This document shows positions 1 to 11,566 of a stretch of 64,000 nt of DNA, one piece after another. The notes beneath the pieces were generated by a model, which did not search any database, was not told where the DNA came from, and saw only the letters and a program-made list of their open reading frames with translations. The stretch covers positions 34,974,640-35,038,639 of the forward strand of contig CP154955.1 of the NCBI GenBank assembly GCA_039621445.1, in the 5' to 3' direction. Positions within the stretch are counted from its first letter, which is position 1. Every line of letters starts with the position of its first letter. The stretch is from Euglena gracilis. Taxonomy: Eukaryota; Euglenida; Euglenophyceae; Euglenales. Made by a program: the position numbers and the translations under genes.

Positions 1-114
1 TGGATGATGTGATAAGAAAACACACAAGAGCAAACACACTGATTTCCAGAAAACATTTTTAAGCTTTTTTAACCTCCAGATCTTCGTGCATTTTTTGTTT
101 CAAAGAGGATTGAC

Positions 115-1515
115 CAGGGGCAGGGAGATATTCCGGTCGGCCGAAAATTTTTTTCCGGTGTTTTATTCCGGTTTATTCCGGGTTATTCCGGTTTATTCCG
201 GAATTTATTCCGGTTTATTCCGGTCAATTTCTGTCTGAATGGACTTGGGATTTTTCGAAGCACAATTGGGCGAGGCGCTCACCCGGGCTTCAGGAATAAA
301 GATGCATTCCTTGGTTGCCCCACCCCACCAAGTGGTCACTTCGCACTTAGCAATGCAGGTCTGTGCACCACAGCAGACCCCGGCCTTTCCGGGACAAACA
401 AGCCGATGAAAATTGGTGCTCGCGGCTTTCTCTTGAGGCGGGTCCTTGGCACCGCTGTCTGTTTTCTTCCCAAAAATTGTCCCACTGGGTGCCTTAGGCC
501 CAATTGTGTCTCCCTCATTTTTGAAGCCTTGACTGTGTTCCCCAGATGGTGCTACACAGGCCAGGTGACTTTTGGCCCGTTTTGTTGCTTTTTTAGGCAC
601 TGCAATCTGTTCGTGAAGGTTTGCCTGCTGCGGTGTCCGCTTCAACACAACAGCCTACTAATTCTGAATTTTTAAATTTGTATTTCTATTACGCCGTGGC
701 GCAATATAACTCGCGTTATTATTGCGCAAGTGCGTAATGATCCCCCATATTTAGAATTACAAAAAACATAGCGCCAAAGCGCAATGTTTTTCATTTTTGT
801 AATGAAAAAATTTTGCGCCATGGCGCAACTGCGCAATGGAGTTCCCTCGTTTCATTACCCGGCGCTTTGGGGTTATGCACACTGGGCCCGGGGAGCCCTG
901 TGCCCGTACAGTGTAGAGGTCCAAGTCGTTATGTTCGTCCCCAGGCCCTGGGGGTAGGGAGACACTAATTCGGACTGTCTCAGACCTCGGTGTTCGATAA
1001 CATAACTTTTTTTGCAAGATTGCGCGTTGGCGCAATTTTACACTTTCAAAGCTAAGTGCGAGTTAGGCTGGTGTTGCTGTTCACGTGTCCCGGCATTCAA
1101 ACCTGGGTTTTGAACCTTTTTCAAGCGCAGTTTTTTTTGCGCAATGATGTCAAAACCTTAAGTGCGAGTTAGGCCGCCTGAGAGTGTTATTACCCCCTGA
1201 TTGAAAGATGCTTCACCTTGTTCAATGGGATCCCTGCCCCCAAAAAATCGGCGTTGACATCTGTGCTACGGTCTACGGTGCTACGGTAAAAATCGGTGCC
1301 GACTGTGCTACGCTTGCACTCTTTTGTTGCTCTTCTGATTTTGAAACCTGAAAATATATCAAACTTCACCTTCATTGCCTTTGTGCCTTGCAGAATTTCC
1401 AATCCATTGGCTGGCACTTTTATTCCGGTTATTCCGGTTTATTCCGGTTTATTCCGGTTTTCGCTATTCCGGTTTATTCCGGTTTATTCTGGACCGGAAT
1501 ATCTCCCTGCCCCTG
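115..1515. mobile_element. 1.4 kb hAT-like TIR element with subterminal TTATTCCGG repeats
   Basis: The ends are CAGGGGCAGGGAGATATTCC and its inverted copy at 1496-1515. Target duplication GATTGAC is exact at 108-114 and 1516-1522 (8 bp, GGATTGAC, if one terminal G is counted as target). Arrays of TTATTCCGG lie just inside both ends. CAG-G ends, 7-8 bp duplications and subterminal repeats fit hAT-type DNA transposons. The interior holds a broken copy of the CTTAGGCGGCC family and no intact transposase. Confidence 0.8.
205..648 (-). pseudogene. Repeat-borne coding remnant inside the 1.4 kb element
   Basis: A 147-codon frame contains KKATKRAKSHLACVAPSGEH and SQGFKNEG. Closely similar wording is read at 9700-9850 and 45830-45960, within copies of the CTTAGGCGGCC family (KATKRAKLHQACRAPSGEH there), so it is a transposon-derived remnant. 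No domain recognised. Confidence 0.4.
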
Positions 1516-1522
1516 GATTGAC

Positions 1523-4500
1523 CCCCCTCCCCCCCAGACCAGGTTCAGACCAGGCTGCTGCTTAAAGGTTCGAAAGGACACAAAGAAGGAGCTCAAGAAA
1601 CGCCTGTGAGGATGGTTCCATCATTTCTGTGTGTGTTTTTCAGAAAACTCATTTGGTGTTGCCCTGACAACATACTCAAAGAATTGCTGCGTGGAAGATT
1701 GCTGTTATGCCGCTCCATCTGTGACAAAGGAGCAGGAAATCATGTTTTGGAAGTATTTTTGGGTTGTGTGTGGGTTGTATAAAGTAAGCTCCTAAAGGCA
1801 GCTTTTAAGTCATAACATGCTGGCAATGATACACCATGATATAAATTGCAAGGTTAAATTCTTGAAGAAAACAACAGCAAGTAATTAATTGAAGAATTTA
1901 ATTAAAAACAAAAAAAACCATTCCAAGGGATTTCATATGCTTTTTTTAAAACGGTACTTTTTGTTTCTTTGTTGGCAGTGGTCCACTTTAGACTTCCGCA
2001 GCCCAGCTCAGGTGCAGCTGGGGCCCACCCCGGGGGGGGGGGGGTGGCCGATGGTGAAAACTTTAGCGAACCCCCAGCGACGTTGGCCAGTTTTTCATAT
2101 TCAATAATTTTCAGCACTTCGCACCGAGAAATCTTCGCTGGTTTCAGAACCCCTCCCCCAGGAGGGAGATGTCGTCCCGGTTCAGGGTTTGCAAAAACCT
2201 AAAACAGATGAATGGTTGGAGAGCGCGATTGGCGAAGCATACTCTGCTCTCTTGCTGAGACGCCGCCATTCTCTGCAGGACGCAAATCAAGCAGAGACCA
2301 ACTAGTTGTGTGGTTGTGTTTGGAACGTAAGGGAAATTACGTTCCTTTGGTGTCAAACCACCGGGCTCGGCGGGTTTGTTCGGGGGGTCACATCAAAGAG
2401 CTGTTGGAAAACATTTGGAAAAAAAATCAAAAAGGACATCTGTGGAGCATCGAGGCAGCCTTCTGGTGTCGGCGCAGCACCAACTATCACTAATTCCTGG
2501 AACAGAAAGCCTGTTTGTAAAAGCCTGTTTGTTTGAGGTGATGGGCAGGTGCAAATTTAGCTTTGTGCAAATACACGGATGCGGCCATTCTATTTCGGTC
2601 AAACATGAAGCCCCCTGGCTTTCAGAAGGCAGAGATTTAGTGTCTGACTATGGCGGCCAAAATTCAGATTAACACTGCATAAAAGCAAAAAAAAAAAGCC
2701 TTCAGAAGTTAATAGCAGTGCTGCTAGCGATCGTGGTGGCAATGATGTGCCATCCAACATTGCCTCAGGACCGGTCCTTCTGGGGGGGGTTGACGATGGT
2801 GCAGCTTTGCTAAATGGCAGACGCATGCCTGGCGCAGGGAGCCGAGAGAGGGTGGTGCAAACTCCGACTCCTTTGGGCTCAGCTCTGGGTAGGGATGGGA
2901 TGGCAGGGTCCGGGCCAACAATTTAAACCCACCCCCAAGGAGTGATACCGGCAATGAGAAGAGTCCGAAGAGAAGAGCAATCCTGCCAGCCAAACGAAGG
3001 AAAGAACGGGCGGCGATGTGATGGAAAACTGACAAGCAATGGATGTGACGAACCTAAAAAAAATAGCAGACTTTCCCCAAATGAAGTGGGATGTTTTTCC
3101 TTTCAGAGACATACTTTGGCATTTTTTTTTGTTTGAAGAAAGCCCTGGTTCATGAAAAATGAAAAGGAATGCCATGTTCAAACAGAGAGCAGCTCGCGTC
3201 AGTCCACGAGGGATACCCGCCTCATACCTTGGGGGCTCACAGCTGCTTTCGACCCTTCCCAACCAACCTCCTGCCCGATATGCGTCCCCGCATGCCTGTC
3301 GCTGCGGAAGGACACATGGCGTGGCCCACTGTGGCGGCCAGGGCACACCTTCCTCCTTGCTGGAGTCGGAAAAGTGGCCGAGGTCCGTTCCTCCATTCCC
3401 GACCGGCTGCGCTGCGTTCTGGGGCCCCATGGAAAAAGGGAAGCCTCTCGGGCACCACTGGTTTGCATAATGCTGATCTTTATCTGTGGAAACCTCTCCG
3501 ACACAAAAGTCACAATAAACATTCGAATGCTGTTTTTGTGGTGCTGTTCCGGAGGACAAGGGCGGGAAACCTCTACCCCAACATAACCTCCCACACATAC
3601 ACTCCCCCTCCGACCAACCAAACCAACCAACCAACATACACCTCCCGGATGAACAAAAAAGGCACAGGAGACATTTCTTTTTGGCCGCAACCCCCAAAAC
3701 TGTGACTGGCCATCATCAAAATGAAATATTTGACAATTTTTGCCGAAAATGGGCAACTTGACCCAGAACCCAGCCAAAATAGGCCAAAAAGGCAAAATTT
3801 TATGTCCCAGCCTGGCCAGGGGGTTTTGAAGGGCCGTATTTTCACGAACAATTCCTTGACTTATTCATCCCCCCCTCCACTTGTGAGCCCCCCTTTTGGC
3901 TGACCCATCAAACCTGATCCTATAAACCCAGGGGACTTATCAATTGGGGGGGGGGGGGCAGCATAGATATTGCGGAAACCTCAAAATCACAGACTTGAAG
4001 AAAAAACCAAGCAATGAAAAAATGCAGCAACTGAGGGTGCAACATGAAGAGAGGCTCATATGCGCACCTGCAGTCTGTCCAGGCCCAACTTCATCACAGA
4101 AGTGGCACCCTTGTTGACCTGCCAACATAAAACATACATCCATCATGTTGCAACGAGATGTGTCACCATGTGGATGTGTACACCACCAGTGCGAAGTTAT
4201 TTTGACATTGCAAAGGTTACATACCATAAACGACCCCAAATGATACCCCGAACGATATGACAATAATGAAATATAGCCAACAAATGGATTGCACTGAAAT
4301 CGACGAAAATGAATTTTTATCTAATATATCCAAAATATCTTTTGTCGACTTCCCTGCTGCAATGCCATTCAGGCAATCAACCTTTTTGGCAAAATCAACA
4401 AAATATAGTCCAAATGGCATTTCCAGGGGAAAAAAACCCTTGAAAAAGGAAGCATCCATTTTTGAAAAGCACAAGGCAGTGGACCAGGAAAACATCAAAA

Positions 4501-4795
4501 CAAACGATACAATTCATTACTGTCACAAAACAGAAAAATAAAACAGCACAGGTGCTGTAAAGCTGGTGTTTGGGATGCTCTTTGAAAAGCTGCAAACATA
4601 TCCATAAATATATCTGAAATACCGCCCTAACAATGTTCCAAGCCCCACTGATAATAACTGAGTTATTACAAGTGGGGCAATAACTCAGGCGTTGCCCAAG
4701 TGAGTTTGGCAATAACTCGAAAGCCAAAACTCAGTGCAGCTCAGAGCCTGGTGTAAGCAGTGTAGCACATAGCCGAATGTAAGCAACTGGTGAAA
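1523..4795. other. Intergenic or intronic DNA without recognised genes
   Basis: No motif-bearing exon seen. A 272-codon minus frame at 2879-3697 overlaps a 178-codon plus frame and a 198-codon minus frame. None has a domain or clear codon bias, so I treat them as chance. Poly(G) at 2034-2043 and 3947-3958. 3690-3960 is related, inverted, to 20270-20660. Confidence 0.5.
3830..3960 (-). repeat. Interspersed repeat shared with 20280-20440
   Basis: Words such as CTTGACTTAT, TTTCGGCTGACC/TTTTGGCTGACC and GATCCTAT-AA-CC recur in the opposite orientation at 20280-20400 (and 56410-56530 in copy 2). Confidence 0.6.
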
Positions 4796-4999
4796 TTATT
4801 TTGGACAGTTCTTGGGAACGTGAGGGTTGCTGTTTTGGGTATGAATACTACGCAGATGAAGGGGTTCTCCAGCGGTTCTCCTGCAGAGGACAATTTCTGT
4901 CCAGGCGGACCGCATGTCTGCCATATGTGAAGGTGCCCAGAGGACTGGGACTTGGGGGAGGGGGGGGCGGACCAGTGGCAAGACACGGACACAGCCCGT

Positions 5000-5093
5000 G
5001 AGGGCCGGGGTGTCCTCAAAACTGTCCGAGTCGTGGCTGGGGAGGGGGCTGGCGGCGCTGCTGTCTGCGGGCGGAGGGCAAGGCGGGGCCTCG
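5000..5093 (-). other. Coding-like segment SSAASPLPSHDSDSFEDTPAL
   Basis: A minus-strand frame with high C/G third positions reads PLPSHDSDSFEDTPALTG. The serine/acidic composition and the repeated S-x-H-D-S word, also seen in the exon at 5263-5324, suggest an exon of the same gene. It is present only in copy 1 because copy 2 starts at the gap. Splice sites are not settled. Confidence 0.35.
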
Positions 5094-5262
5094 GAAAGGG
5101 AATGGCGATGGGCAAGGGTTGGGAATGGCAATGGGCCCCACGAGTCATGGGATTCCAAATGTGGAGTCGGTCCTCTCTGCGGCGCACTGGGAATTGGCAG
5201 TTTATGGCCCTCTGGTGGGCTGAGGGAGAGAGCAGCTTTCGTCCCTGAGGCACACAAAATAC

Positions 5263-5324
5263 CTGCCACCACAGCTTGGCTGTCGAGGAGGTACGCAGCG
5301 AGTCGTGGCCGGACAGCTGCTTGG
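5263..5324 (-). CDS. Probable exon KQLSGHDS...KLWWQ, copy 1
   Basis: Acceptor GTGCCAG, 20 codons reading KQLSGHDSLRTSSTAKLWWQ, and donor GTATTT. It lies immediately 3' (minus strand) of the pentanucleotide array, so the array would end 20-30 bases before the acceptor. It probably belongs to the same gene as the zinc-ribbon exon, but phase does not join directly, so at least one exon is missing or the donor is different. Identical in copy 2, so conservation adds nothing. Confidence 0.4.
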
Positions 5325-5349
5325 CTGGCACGACCACAATGTGCATGTG

Positions 5350-5665
5350 TGTGTTGTGTTGTGTTGTGTTGTGTTGTGTTGTGTTGTGTTGTGTTGTGTT
5401 GTGTTGTGTTGTGTTGTGTTGTGTTGTGTTGTGTTGTGTTGTGTTGTGTTGTGTTGTGTTGTGTTGTGTTGTGTTGTGTTGTGTTGTGTTGTGTTGTGTT
5501 GTGTTGTGTGTTGTGTTGTGCTGTGTGTTGTGTTGTGTTGTGTTGTGGTTGTGTTGTGTTGTGTTGTGTTGTGTTGTGTTGTGTTGTGTTGTGTTATGTT
5601 GTGTTGTGTTGTGTTGTGTTGTGTTGTGTTGTGTTGTGTTGTGTTGTGTGTTGTGTTGTGTATGA
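5350..5665 (+). repeat. (GTGTT)n pentanucleotide array, copy 1
   Basis: About 310 bp of GTGTT units with a few interruptions (GTGTGTT, CTGTG, GGTTG, one A). It is followed by GT-rich sequence to about 5700. All frames are open, giving artefact frames rich in Cys-Val-Leu or Thr-Gln-His-Asn. Confidence 0.98.
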
Positions 5666-5942
5666 GTGTGTGTGTGTGTATTTGCATGTGTTTGGTGGGA
5701 GTGATGAATAGTGTGCATGTATGTGTATCGAATTTTTGTGTGGCTGCTAAAGGTGGGGACTGTTCTTGAAGGATCCATATTCTCCCCAGTCATGCGACGG
5801 GTTTTGAGCATGTCTACAGCACTCAGTGGGAAATCGCATCTTTCCCCTCACGACGGGCAAAGTAACAAGTGCAACAAAGTGTCTCTGTGAGCTGACAGCC
5901 CCCCCCCCCCCGCCCATCTGCGGATGAAATGAGCGGCAGAAC

Positions 5943-6171
5943 TGGAGGTGGAGCTGGACGCCTCCCACGGCGCCAGCCATGGGGAACGGTGGCCGCCAGG
6001 AGACGAACAAGCGGGTGTCCGGCCGCGACGTGGGATCGCTGGGGCCGTTGGAGTCGCTGGCCCCCGGCTCCTCCACACCGTAGTGGCAGCACTCGTTGCA
6101 CAGCCAAGGGTTGTGGGCGAAGTCGGCCTGCGTGTCCCGCAGGCTGCGGCACCCGGTGCACATGCGGCTCC
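5943..6171 (-). CDS. Exon of unidentified zinc-ribbon-like protein, copy 1
   Basis: Reading from acceptor GCCGCAG: SRMCTGCRSLRDTQADFAHN, then PWLCNECCHYGVEEPG, a Ser/Pro-rich spacer, then LFVSWRPPFPMAGAVGG and LHLQ. CxxC...CxxC is a plausible zinc site. The frame is well supported: against copy 2 (42041-42269) it has one replacement (Arg/Gln) and about six synonymous changes, whereas the other open frame would have six replacements. I do not recognise the family. It lies 5.3 kb downstream of ORC1 on the same strand. The 3' limit (donor GTTCTG) is a guess. Confidence 0.65.
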
Positions 6172-7402
6172 CTGCGGCGCGGGGCTGGGCAAAACTGCCA
6201 GCAATTTGGAGGTTTCTCTCCAAAGCAAATCTCTGAGATGGTGATTCGGAATTGGAAATCCTGCACGCCCAGGTGAGGGTGTTGTTGAGCCCTCGGGTTG
6301 GAGCCTGGAGGGGATGCTCGGAACAGGGCTGAAATTAGGTGTTTAGGACTAAGTTGGGCCCAAATTTAAAGCAAATTTAGGCAAAAATGAGGTCAAAAAT
6401 GCGGCCGCTTAAAATGTCCACAATGGAAATTCAACTCCTAACCTAACCCTGTTCCCATAACCAGGTTCTGTGTAGTGCTGAGCTTTTACCTGCTTGATGG
6501 TGCCATGAGCCCATATGTGTTTGAGGCGTGTGTTTGCCGGCGGCCTGGCCCGGCGGTCTGGCCCTGGCCTGGCCCGGCCCAGCCAGCAGTACAGCATACG
6601 GGGCGTTCCTGGGGCTTTATTTTCCGTCGATTCCTTTCCCCATCATTTTTTTGAGAAAATTTGACCCGTAAATTGCCGAAATCGGCAGAGTTGGGGGCCT
6701 GCAGCGCTGTTTTTGCGCTTAAATCGGCCATATCTCGGGCAAGGCAGGGAATTACGGGGATCAAAATACCATTGGATTGGGCGTTCATTTGATCTTTTGT
6801 GATTAGGCTTCATTTTTGAGATGTTTTGAGAATTGTGATTTTTGGTCCAAAACGGGCCCAAAATGCCAAAAAGCGCCCCAAAAAAAGGTGCTGCAAATTA
6901 GGGGCTGTAACTTTGTCTTTGATGGTTTCCAGGAATATGTGGGACATTTACCTGAAAGATAACTTCCCGTGGTGGGTGTCGGTTCATACCAGAAACCTTG
7001 GATTGCATCGGCCAACCCAGGGGGGGGGGCACCCCCTTTCCCCATCTTACAGACAAATAGACAAGAGCTCAGCGACCCCAGACTTAACTGAATGCGTGGT
7101 GGTAAAAAGGGCACCCCCAACATAATAATGGTAATGCCGAATAAGCTGGGGCTGGGGATGGGAACCAACTTCGTGGGACCCAGCCACCAGGAATTGGGTG
7201 CAATGTGTCACACACCTCGGAAGGAAGTTGCAGATGAGCTCTGTGCCATATATAGATCTGCCAAAAGAACATTGGGGAGGAGGGAACAGAAAATTTTCAT
7301 GAAACCTAAGATACCGTGTCGCCAGTTCTCAAAAAAAGTTCTCAAAAACCGGACTGTGTGTATATATATATATTATATACCAAATTTGGTACATATATGT
7401 GG

Positions 7403-7902
7403 ATATATGGCAGCTAAATTCTACTTGGCCCCCCCGGCGTGCCAATTGGAAGTTCCAGGGGGGGTCCGTGTAGCATCCCCCACGTCCGACCTTCGGGGGA
7501 AAGTCGGGGTTATTGTTTGGGATAGGGCCAGGGTTCCGACCGGATTCCCGGAGGGCTCCCCTGTTTGGGAATTTTTGGAAAGGTTTTGGTCGAATTCGGG
7601 TGAAATTCGCTCGAAATTGTGACCCAGAAATCTTCCGAAAACGGGACCTTAACCTCCGGCCTCACTTGTTCCAGAAAAGTGCCAATTTTTGGCGCTCCAA
7701 TCCTAACCCTAACCCCATCCCTCCCACTTGGTGGGAAATCTCCCCGGATCCGACCAATTCTGCCCAGATCCGGCGCCGTTCCGGCGCCCCGCGGGACCGA
7801 AAGGAAAAAGGTCGGACGCAGGGGATGCTACACGGACCCCCCCCCTTGGAACCTCTACTTGGCCCCCCGGGGGCTGGCTAAGTAAAATTTAGCTGCCATA
7901 TA
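7403..7902. mobile_element. 500-bp element with ~90-bp terminal inverted repeats, copy 1
   Basis: Arms 7403-7491 and 7810-7902 are inverted copies: each runs ATATATGGCAGCTAAATT, a poly(C/G) block, GGTCCGTGTAGCATCCCC, then GTCCGACC. The interior contains TCCTAACCCTAACCCC. No coding capacity, so non-autonomous. Confidence 0.85.
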
Positions 7903-7913
7903 TGTTTATATAT

Positions 7914-8142
7914 GGCGAGTGATAAGTTTGGCACCCCCCCCGGGGGAGGTACTAAACTTAACACCAGGTTGGGCACGGGTTAGGTTAGGGTTAGGGTTAG
8001 GGTCAGGGTAAGGGTTAGGGTTAGGGTCAGGGTTAGGGCTAGGGTTAGGGCTAGGGTTGGGGTTAGGGTAGCCCGTGCCCAACCTGGTGTCAAGTTTAGT
8101 ACCCCCCCCGGGGGGGGGGGGGTACTAAACTTAACACTTGCC
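7914..8142. repeat. Telomere-like TTAGGG tract enclosed by an inverted repeat, copy 1
   Basis: 7979-8070 is an irregular array of TTAGGG, TCAGGG, CTAGGG and TTGGGG units. It is bounded by ~70-bp inverted arms (TACTAAACTTAACACCAGGT / inverse). Each arm contains an inner palindrome around CCCCCCCCGGGGG. Confidence 0.9.
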
Positions 8143-8368
8143 ATACACACACATATATAAATGTATATCCCCCCATATTTACAAGGCACTCTGGACACAC
8201 CACAATTTTTGCCGTAAAGGGGGCTATGAAGATTGCGTGGAGGAAAGGTTTGTTGGCACAGTTGTGAGGTTTGGCGCTACATTGGATTGAATATTTTTGA
8301 GGGTTTGTGCCCAAGACTCAACTGCAAAATTTCCTGCAGGAAAAACCTCAGAAACAGAAAAGTTCTCT

Positions 8369-10106
8369 CTTAGGCGGCCTAACTCGCACTTAGCTTTGAA
8401 AGTGACTGTAAATTTGCGACAACGCACAATGACAAATTTTTTTTCTGTTTTCGAACACCGAAGCCTGAGACTCGAGACGGCCCGCATTAGTAGCTCCCTG
8501 CACCCCCCGGGCCTGGGGACGAAACGAACAACTTTGAACTCCACAGTCTACGAGCACGGCACTCCCGGAGCCCAGTGTGCATGAACACAAAGTGCCGGGT
8601 AATGAAACGAGGGGACTCCACTGCGCAGTTGCGCTTTGGTGCAACGATAACACATGTTGACACATATGTTGTTATTGTTGTGCAAGTGCGGCAGTGGTTA
8701 CCCACATGTTGAATTGCAAACAATGCACAACAATGACAACGTATGTGTCAACATGTGTTTCGATTGCGCCACAGGCAATGGGTAGGCTTACGAAGAATAG
8801 AAATTTAAGAGTTATATTGCGCCAAAGCGCAAGTAGAAATACATTTTTAAAATTGCAAAAGCAGCGTGGATCGCGCCGACGCGCAATATAACTGCTTGAA
8901 ACTTATCTCACGACGGGAGACAACGGCCCTGATAGAGTATCAACACCAGAGGGGATAGAGCACAAACTGCAGGACAGGGTGGTGGAAGCCTGCTCTCAGT
9001 CACGTTGCCTTAAAATTGGTCAACATTGCGCGTCGGCGCAAGAGACACGCTGCTTTTGCAATTTCAAAAATGTATTTCTATTGCGCTTTGGCGCAATATA
9101 ACCCTTAAATTTCTATTCTTCATATGAGCCTGCCCATTGCACTGTGAGGCAACAGTTATCAATTTTTAATTTCTTATTTTTATCACTGCGGGTGGAGAGA
9201 GCAGTCCTACAAGCATCTCATTACCAGAGCGGACAGGGCCAAAGTGGAGGGAAGCCTTGCCTGGGACAGGAAGCCAACCCCCTGGTGTGTGAAAGCAACC
9301 ACCAACTTCTTCACATCCAGACGTGTCTTGTCCTATGCGTTGTAAACCCAAATGCCATTGCCGGAGTCCTCCCACTTGCTTCGTACTTAAGCATGCCTGA
9401 GGGGCCCTTCTTTTTGGCCGACTTTTGAAAGCCGAAAAATTTCTGTTTGGAAAAGAACAGGTACCAGATGAACCCTTGGAATAAGAGCCGAGATAACAGT
9501 TTTAGGCGTCGAAAAGGTGTTTTAAAGAAGCTCGTGACCCCCCTTTTCTCACCCAACCCCCCAACCCCCCCCACCTGGGTGGTTCCCGCTGTACCGCTCC
9601 TCACGCTTCAAGCACCCAGGGATCACAACTCTGTGACATGCCATTTTTTCCAACTTTTCACAACGCGTGTGTAGAGTCCACCCCCCTCTGGACGCCTCAG
9701 CAGGCAGCCCTTCACGGACATACCACAGAGCCCCAAAAAGCAATAAAAAGGGCCAAATTACACCAAGCCTGTGTAGCACCATCTGGGGAACACAATTAAG
9801 GCCTCAAAAACGAGGGACTCGCAACGGGGGTTTTGGCCCTTTTTTGGGAAGATTCACGTATCCCGGCGTTCAAACCCAGGGTTTTGAACCTTTTTCAAAA
9901 TGGTGCACAGGCTGGAAAACACCAAATTTGGGCTTGTTCCCTAGGTCTCAACATCGGCAAATGATGCACACGCCACTGTGGAGGGTCTCCGCGGAACCAG
10001 AGGGTCAAAAGGGTGGGTTCTACCGCCGGGTTTCAAAAAGATTGGAAATTTGCGCAAAAGCGCAAGCTAAAAATCAAAACCTTAAGTGCGAGTTTGGCCG
10101 CCAAAG
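8369..10106. mobile_element. CTTAGGCGGCC-family TIR element, copy 1 (1.74 kb)
   Basis: Left end CTTAGGCGGCCTAACTCGCA, right end its inverted counterpart ...TGCGAGTTTGGCCGCCAAAG. Target duplication TCTCT at 8364-8368 and 10107-10111. Many GCGCCAAAGCGCAAT-type palindromes inside. Degenerate coding remnants (for example GQEANPLVCESNHQLLHIQT near 9270-9330) are shared with 30649-31560. Confidence 0.82.
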
Positions 10107-10499
10107 TCTCTGCATCCATCTCATCCTTCATTCTGAGCACTGTAGATGGGGAGCTCTGCACCATATGTTCTGAATCCACCTTTTGACTCGACTAGAGGGC
10201 ATCTCCCAGGGGGGGGGGATGTGTTGTCCACCGAGGGTGAATTGGCTTTCTGTGTGACCGCCCCCCCCCCCACCTGAGCTCAGACACCTGTGGTCGTCCA
10301 GAACCCCAGACCCAGACACCTGTGGTCGTCCAGAACCCCAGACCCAGTCACATCCAGTCAAATCATTTCACAGGTGTTTGCTCCAGTGGACAAAATTCAA
10401 CCCTTTCAGGGGCTTTGCCAACCCTGCCTTTGGGTGGGCATTGAGACCCACTTTTACCATTCCACTTCACACCAGCCATTGTGCGTTTGGCTCACGGGG

Positions 10500-10770
10500 T
10501 GTTTTAAGACCGGGGGGGGAGGGGGGGCCCCCCCCACCCACCCACCCCCCTGGGGGGGGGCCCCGGGGGGGGGAGGGGGTCCCGGGGGACCCACAAAAAA
10601 AAATGGCCGAAAAATCGCGAAAAGTGCTAAAAAATAGAATTTTTTCGGCGCCGCAGGCGCCGAAAAGTATATCCCACCCCCCTCCGGGGGGACCCCCCCC
10701 CCCGGGGGGGGAGGGGGTCCGGCGGACCCACCCACCCTACCCCCCCCGGGGGTCCAAACTTAAAAAAATC
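10500..10770. repeat. Homopolymer-rich GC element, copy 1
   Basis: Alternating G and C runs of 6-10 bases surround the perfect hairpin TTCGGCGCCGCAGGCGCCGAA (arms split by GCA) at about 10645-10665. Equivalent at 46640-46910. Both strands yield artefact Pro/Gly frames. Confidence 0.75.
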
Positions 10771-11513
10771 CCTGGTTTGGATGCCAGGTCCCTTTGTGAA
10801 GCAGGATGGTGACATATGCAATGGTAATGGTAAATAATATTTTTTTGGTGGGCTTGTTGAGGGGCGAGTCACAGCCTCCACCCCATTCCTGTCTTTTCCT
10901 GGACAAAAGAAACCCTCTGGGAGGTTGCTCGTTTGAGGACAGGGATGGAACTGGGTGGAGCAAATGGGAGACGCTGCTTCTCGTGGCTGGGCACTGGCAA
11001 CTTTGAACAAAAGACTTGCGAGGGATGGCGGCGATGCCCTCCTCTTCCATGGCTGTACAGGTCAGGTTCGCGATGTTGGTTTCGTGGCTCGGTGGTGGTT
11101 CGTCGTGGGAGGGGGGAGAGGCTCTTGCTTAAAAGACCGTAGGGGGTTGCTTAAAAGACCCCACTGCGTTGCTATTTTACTGCGCCTGGGAAAATGCCCC
11201 TGCCTGGACCCCCTTCCCCCCCCCCCGGGGAGGAGCGTTGCGCAATGAGGTGGAAATGGGGTTTTTAGTGTGCTTTTTCACTGATTTGTTGCACAATCCC
11301 AAGAATTGTCAAAAATGGGCATTTTAGGCCTGTTTTGGGGGCAAAAGAATCCACTAACCAGCCCCCCCCCCCAAGCAGGGGGGTGCTGCAAGCCCTTAAG
11401 CAGAAACCTGGTGGGGGGGGAGGACGGTGGCTGAGAAGCCACCGGCAGCCCCAATTTGGGGGTGTACAGGTGCAGGAGGTCGTCGGCTGGGGCAAGCTGC
11501 GTGGGGGGGGGGG

Positions 11514-11566
11514 TCACCCTCCACGCGGGTCGAAGATGGCGTTGAAGCCGCGGCCCCCCTTCAGCC
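11514..11566 (-). CDS. ORC1: ORC1 copy 1, last exon with stop
   Basis: Acceptor TTTGCAG, then LKGGRGFNAIFDPRGG and TGA. Phase agrees with the wing exon. The 16-residue tail has no family motif I recognise; the exon is supported by splice sites, phase and conservation in copy 2 (47645-47697). Confidence 0.7.

Noticed and set aside
2879-3697. 272-codon minus-strand open frame
   Set aside because: Two other frames of the same stretch are also long and open, there is no domain or codon bias, and it runs into repeat sequence.
4741-5811. Very long open frames on both strands over the pentanucleotide array (Thr-Gln-His-Asn and Cys-Val-Leu repeats)
   Set aside because: A 5-bp repeat with no stop word is open in all frames; the frames are artefacts, as are those at 41092-42199.
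7980-8070. True chromosome end
   Set aside because: The TTAGGG tract is short, irregular, internal and flanked by inverted arms, with tens of kb of sequence on both sides.
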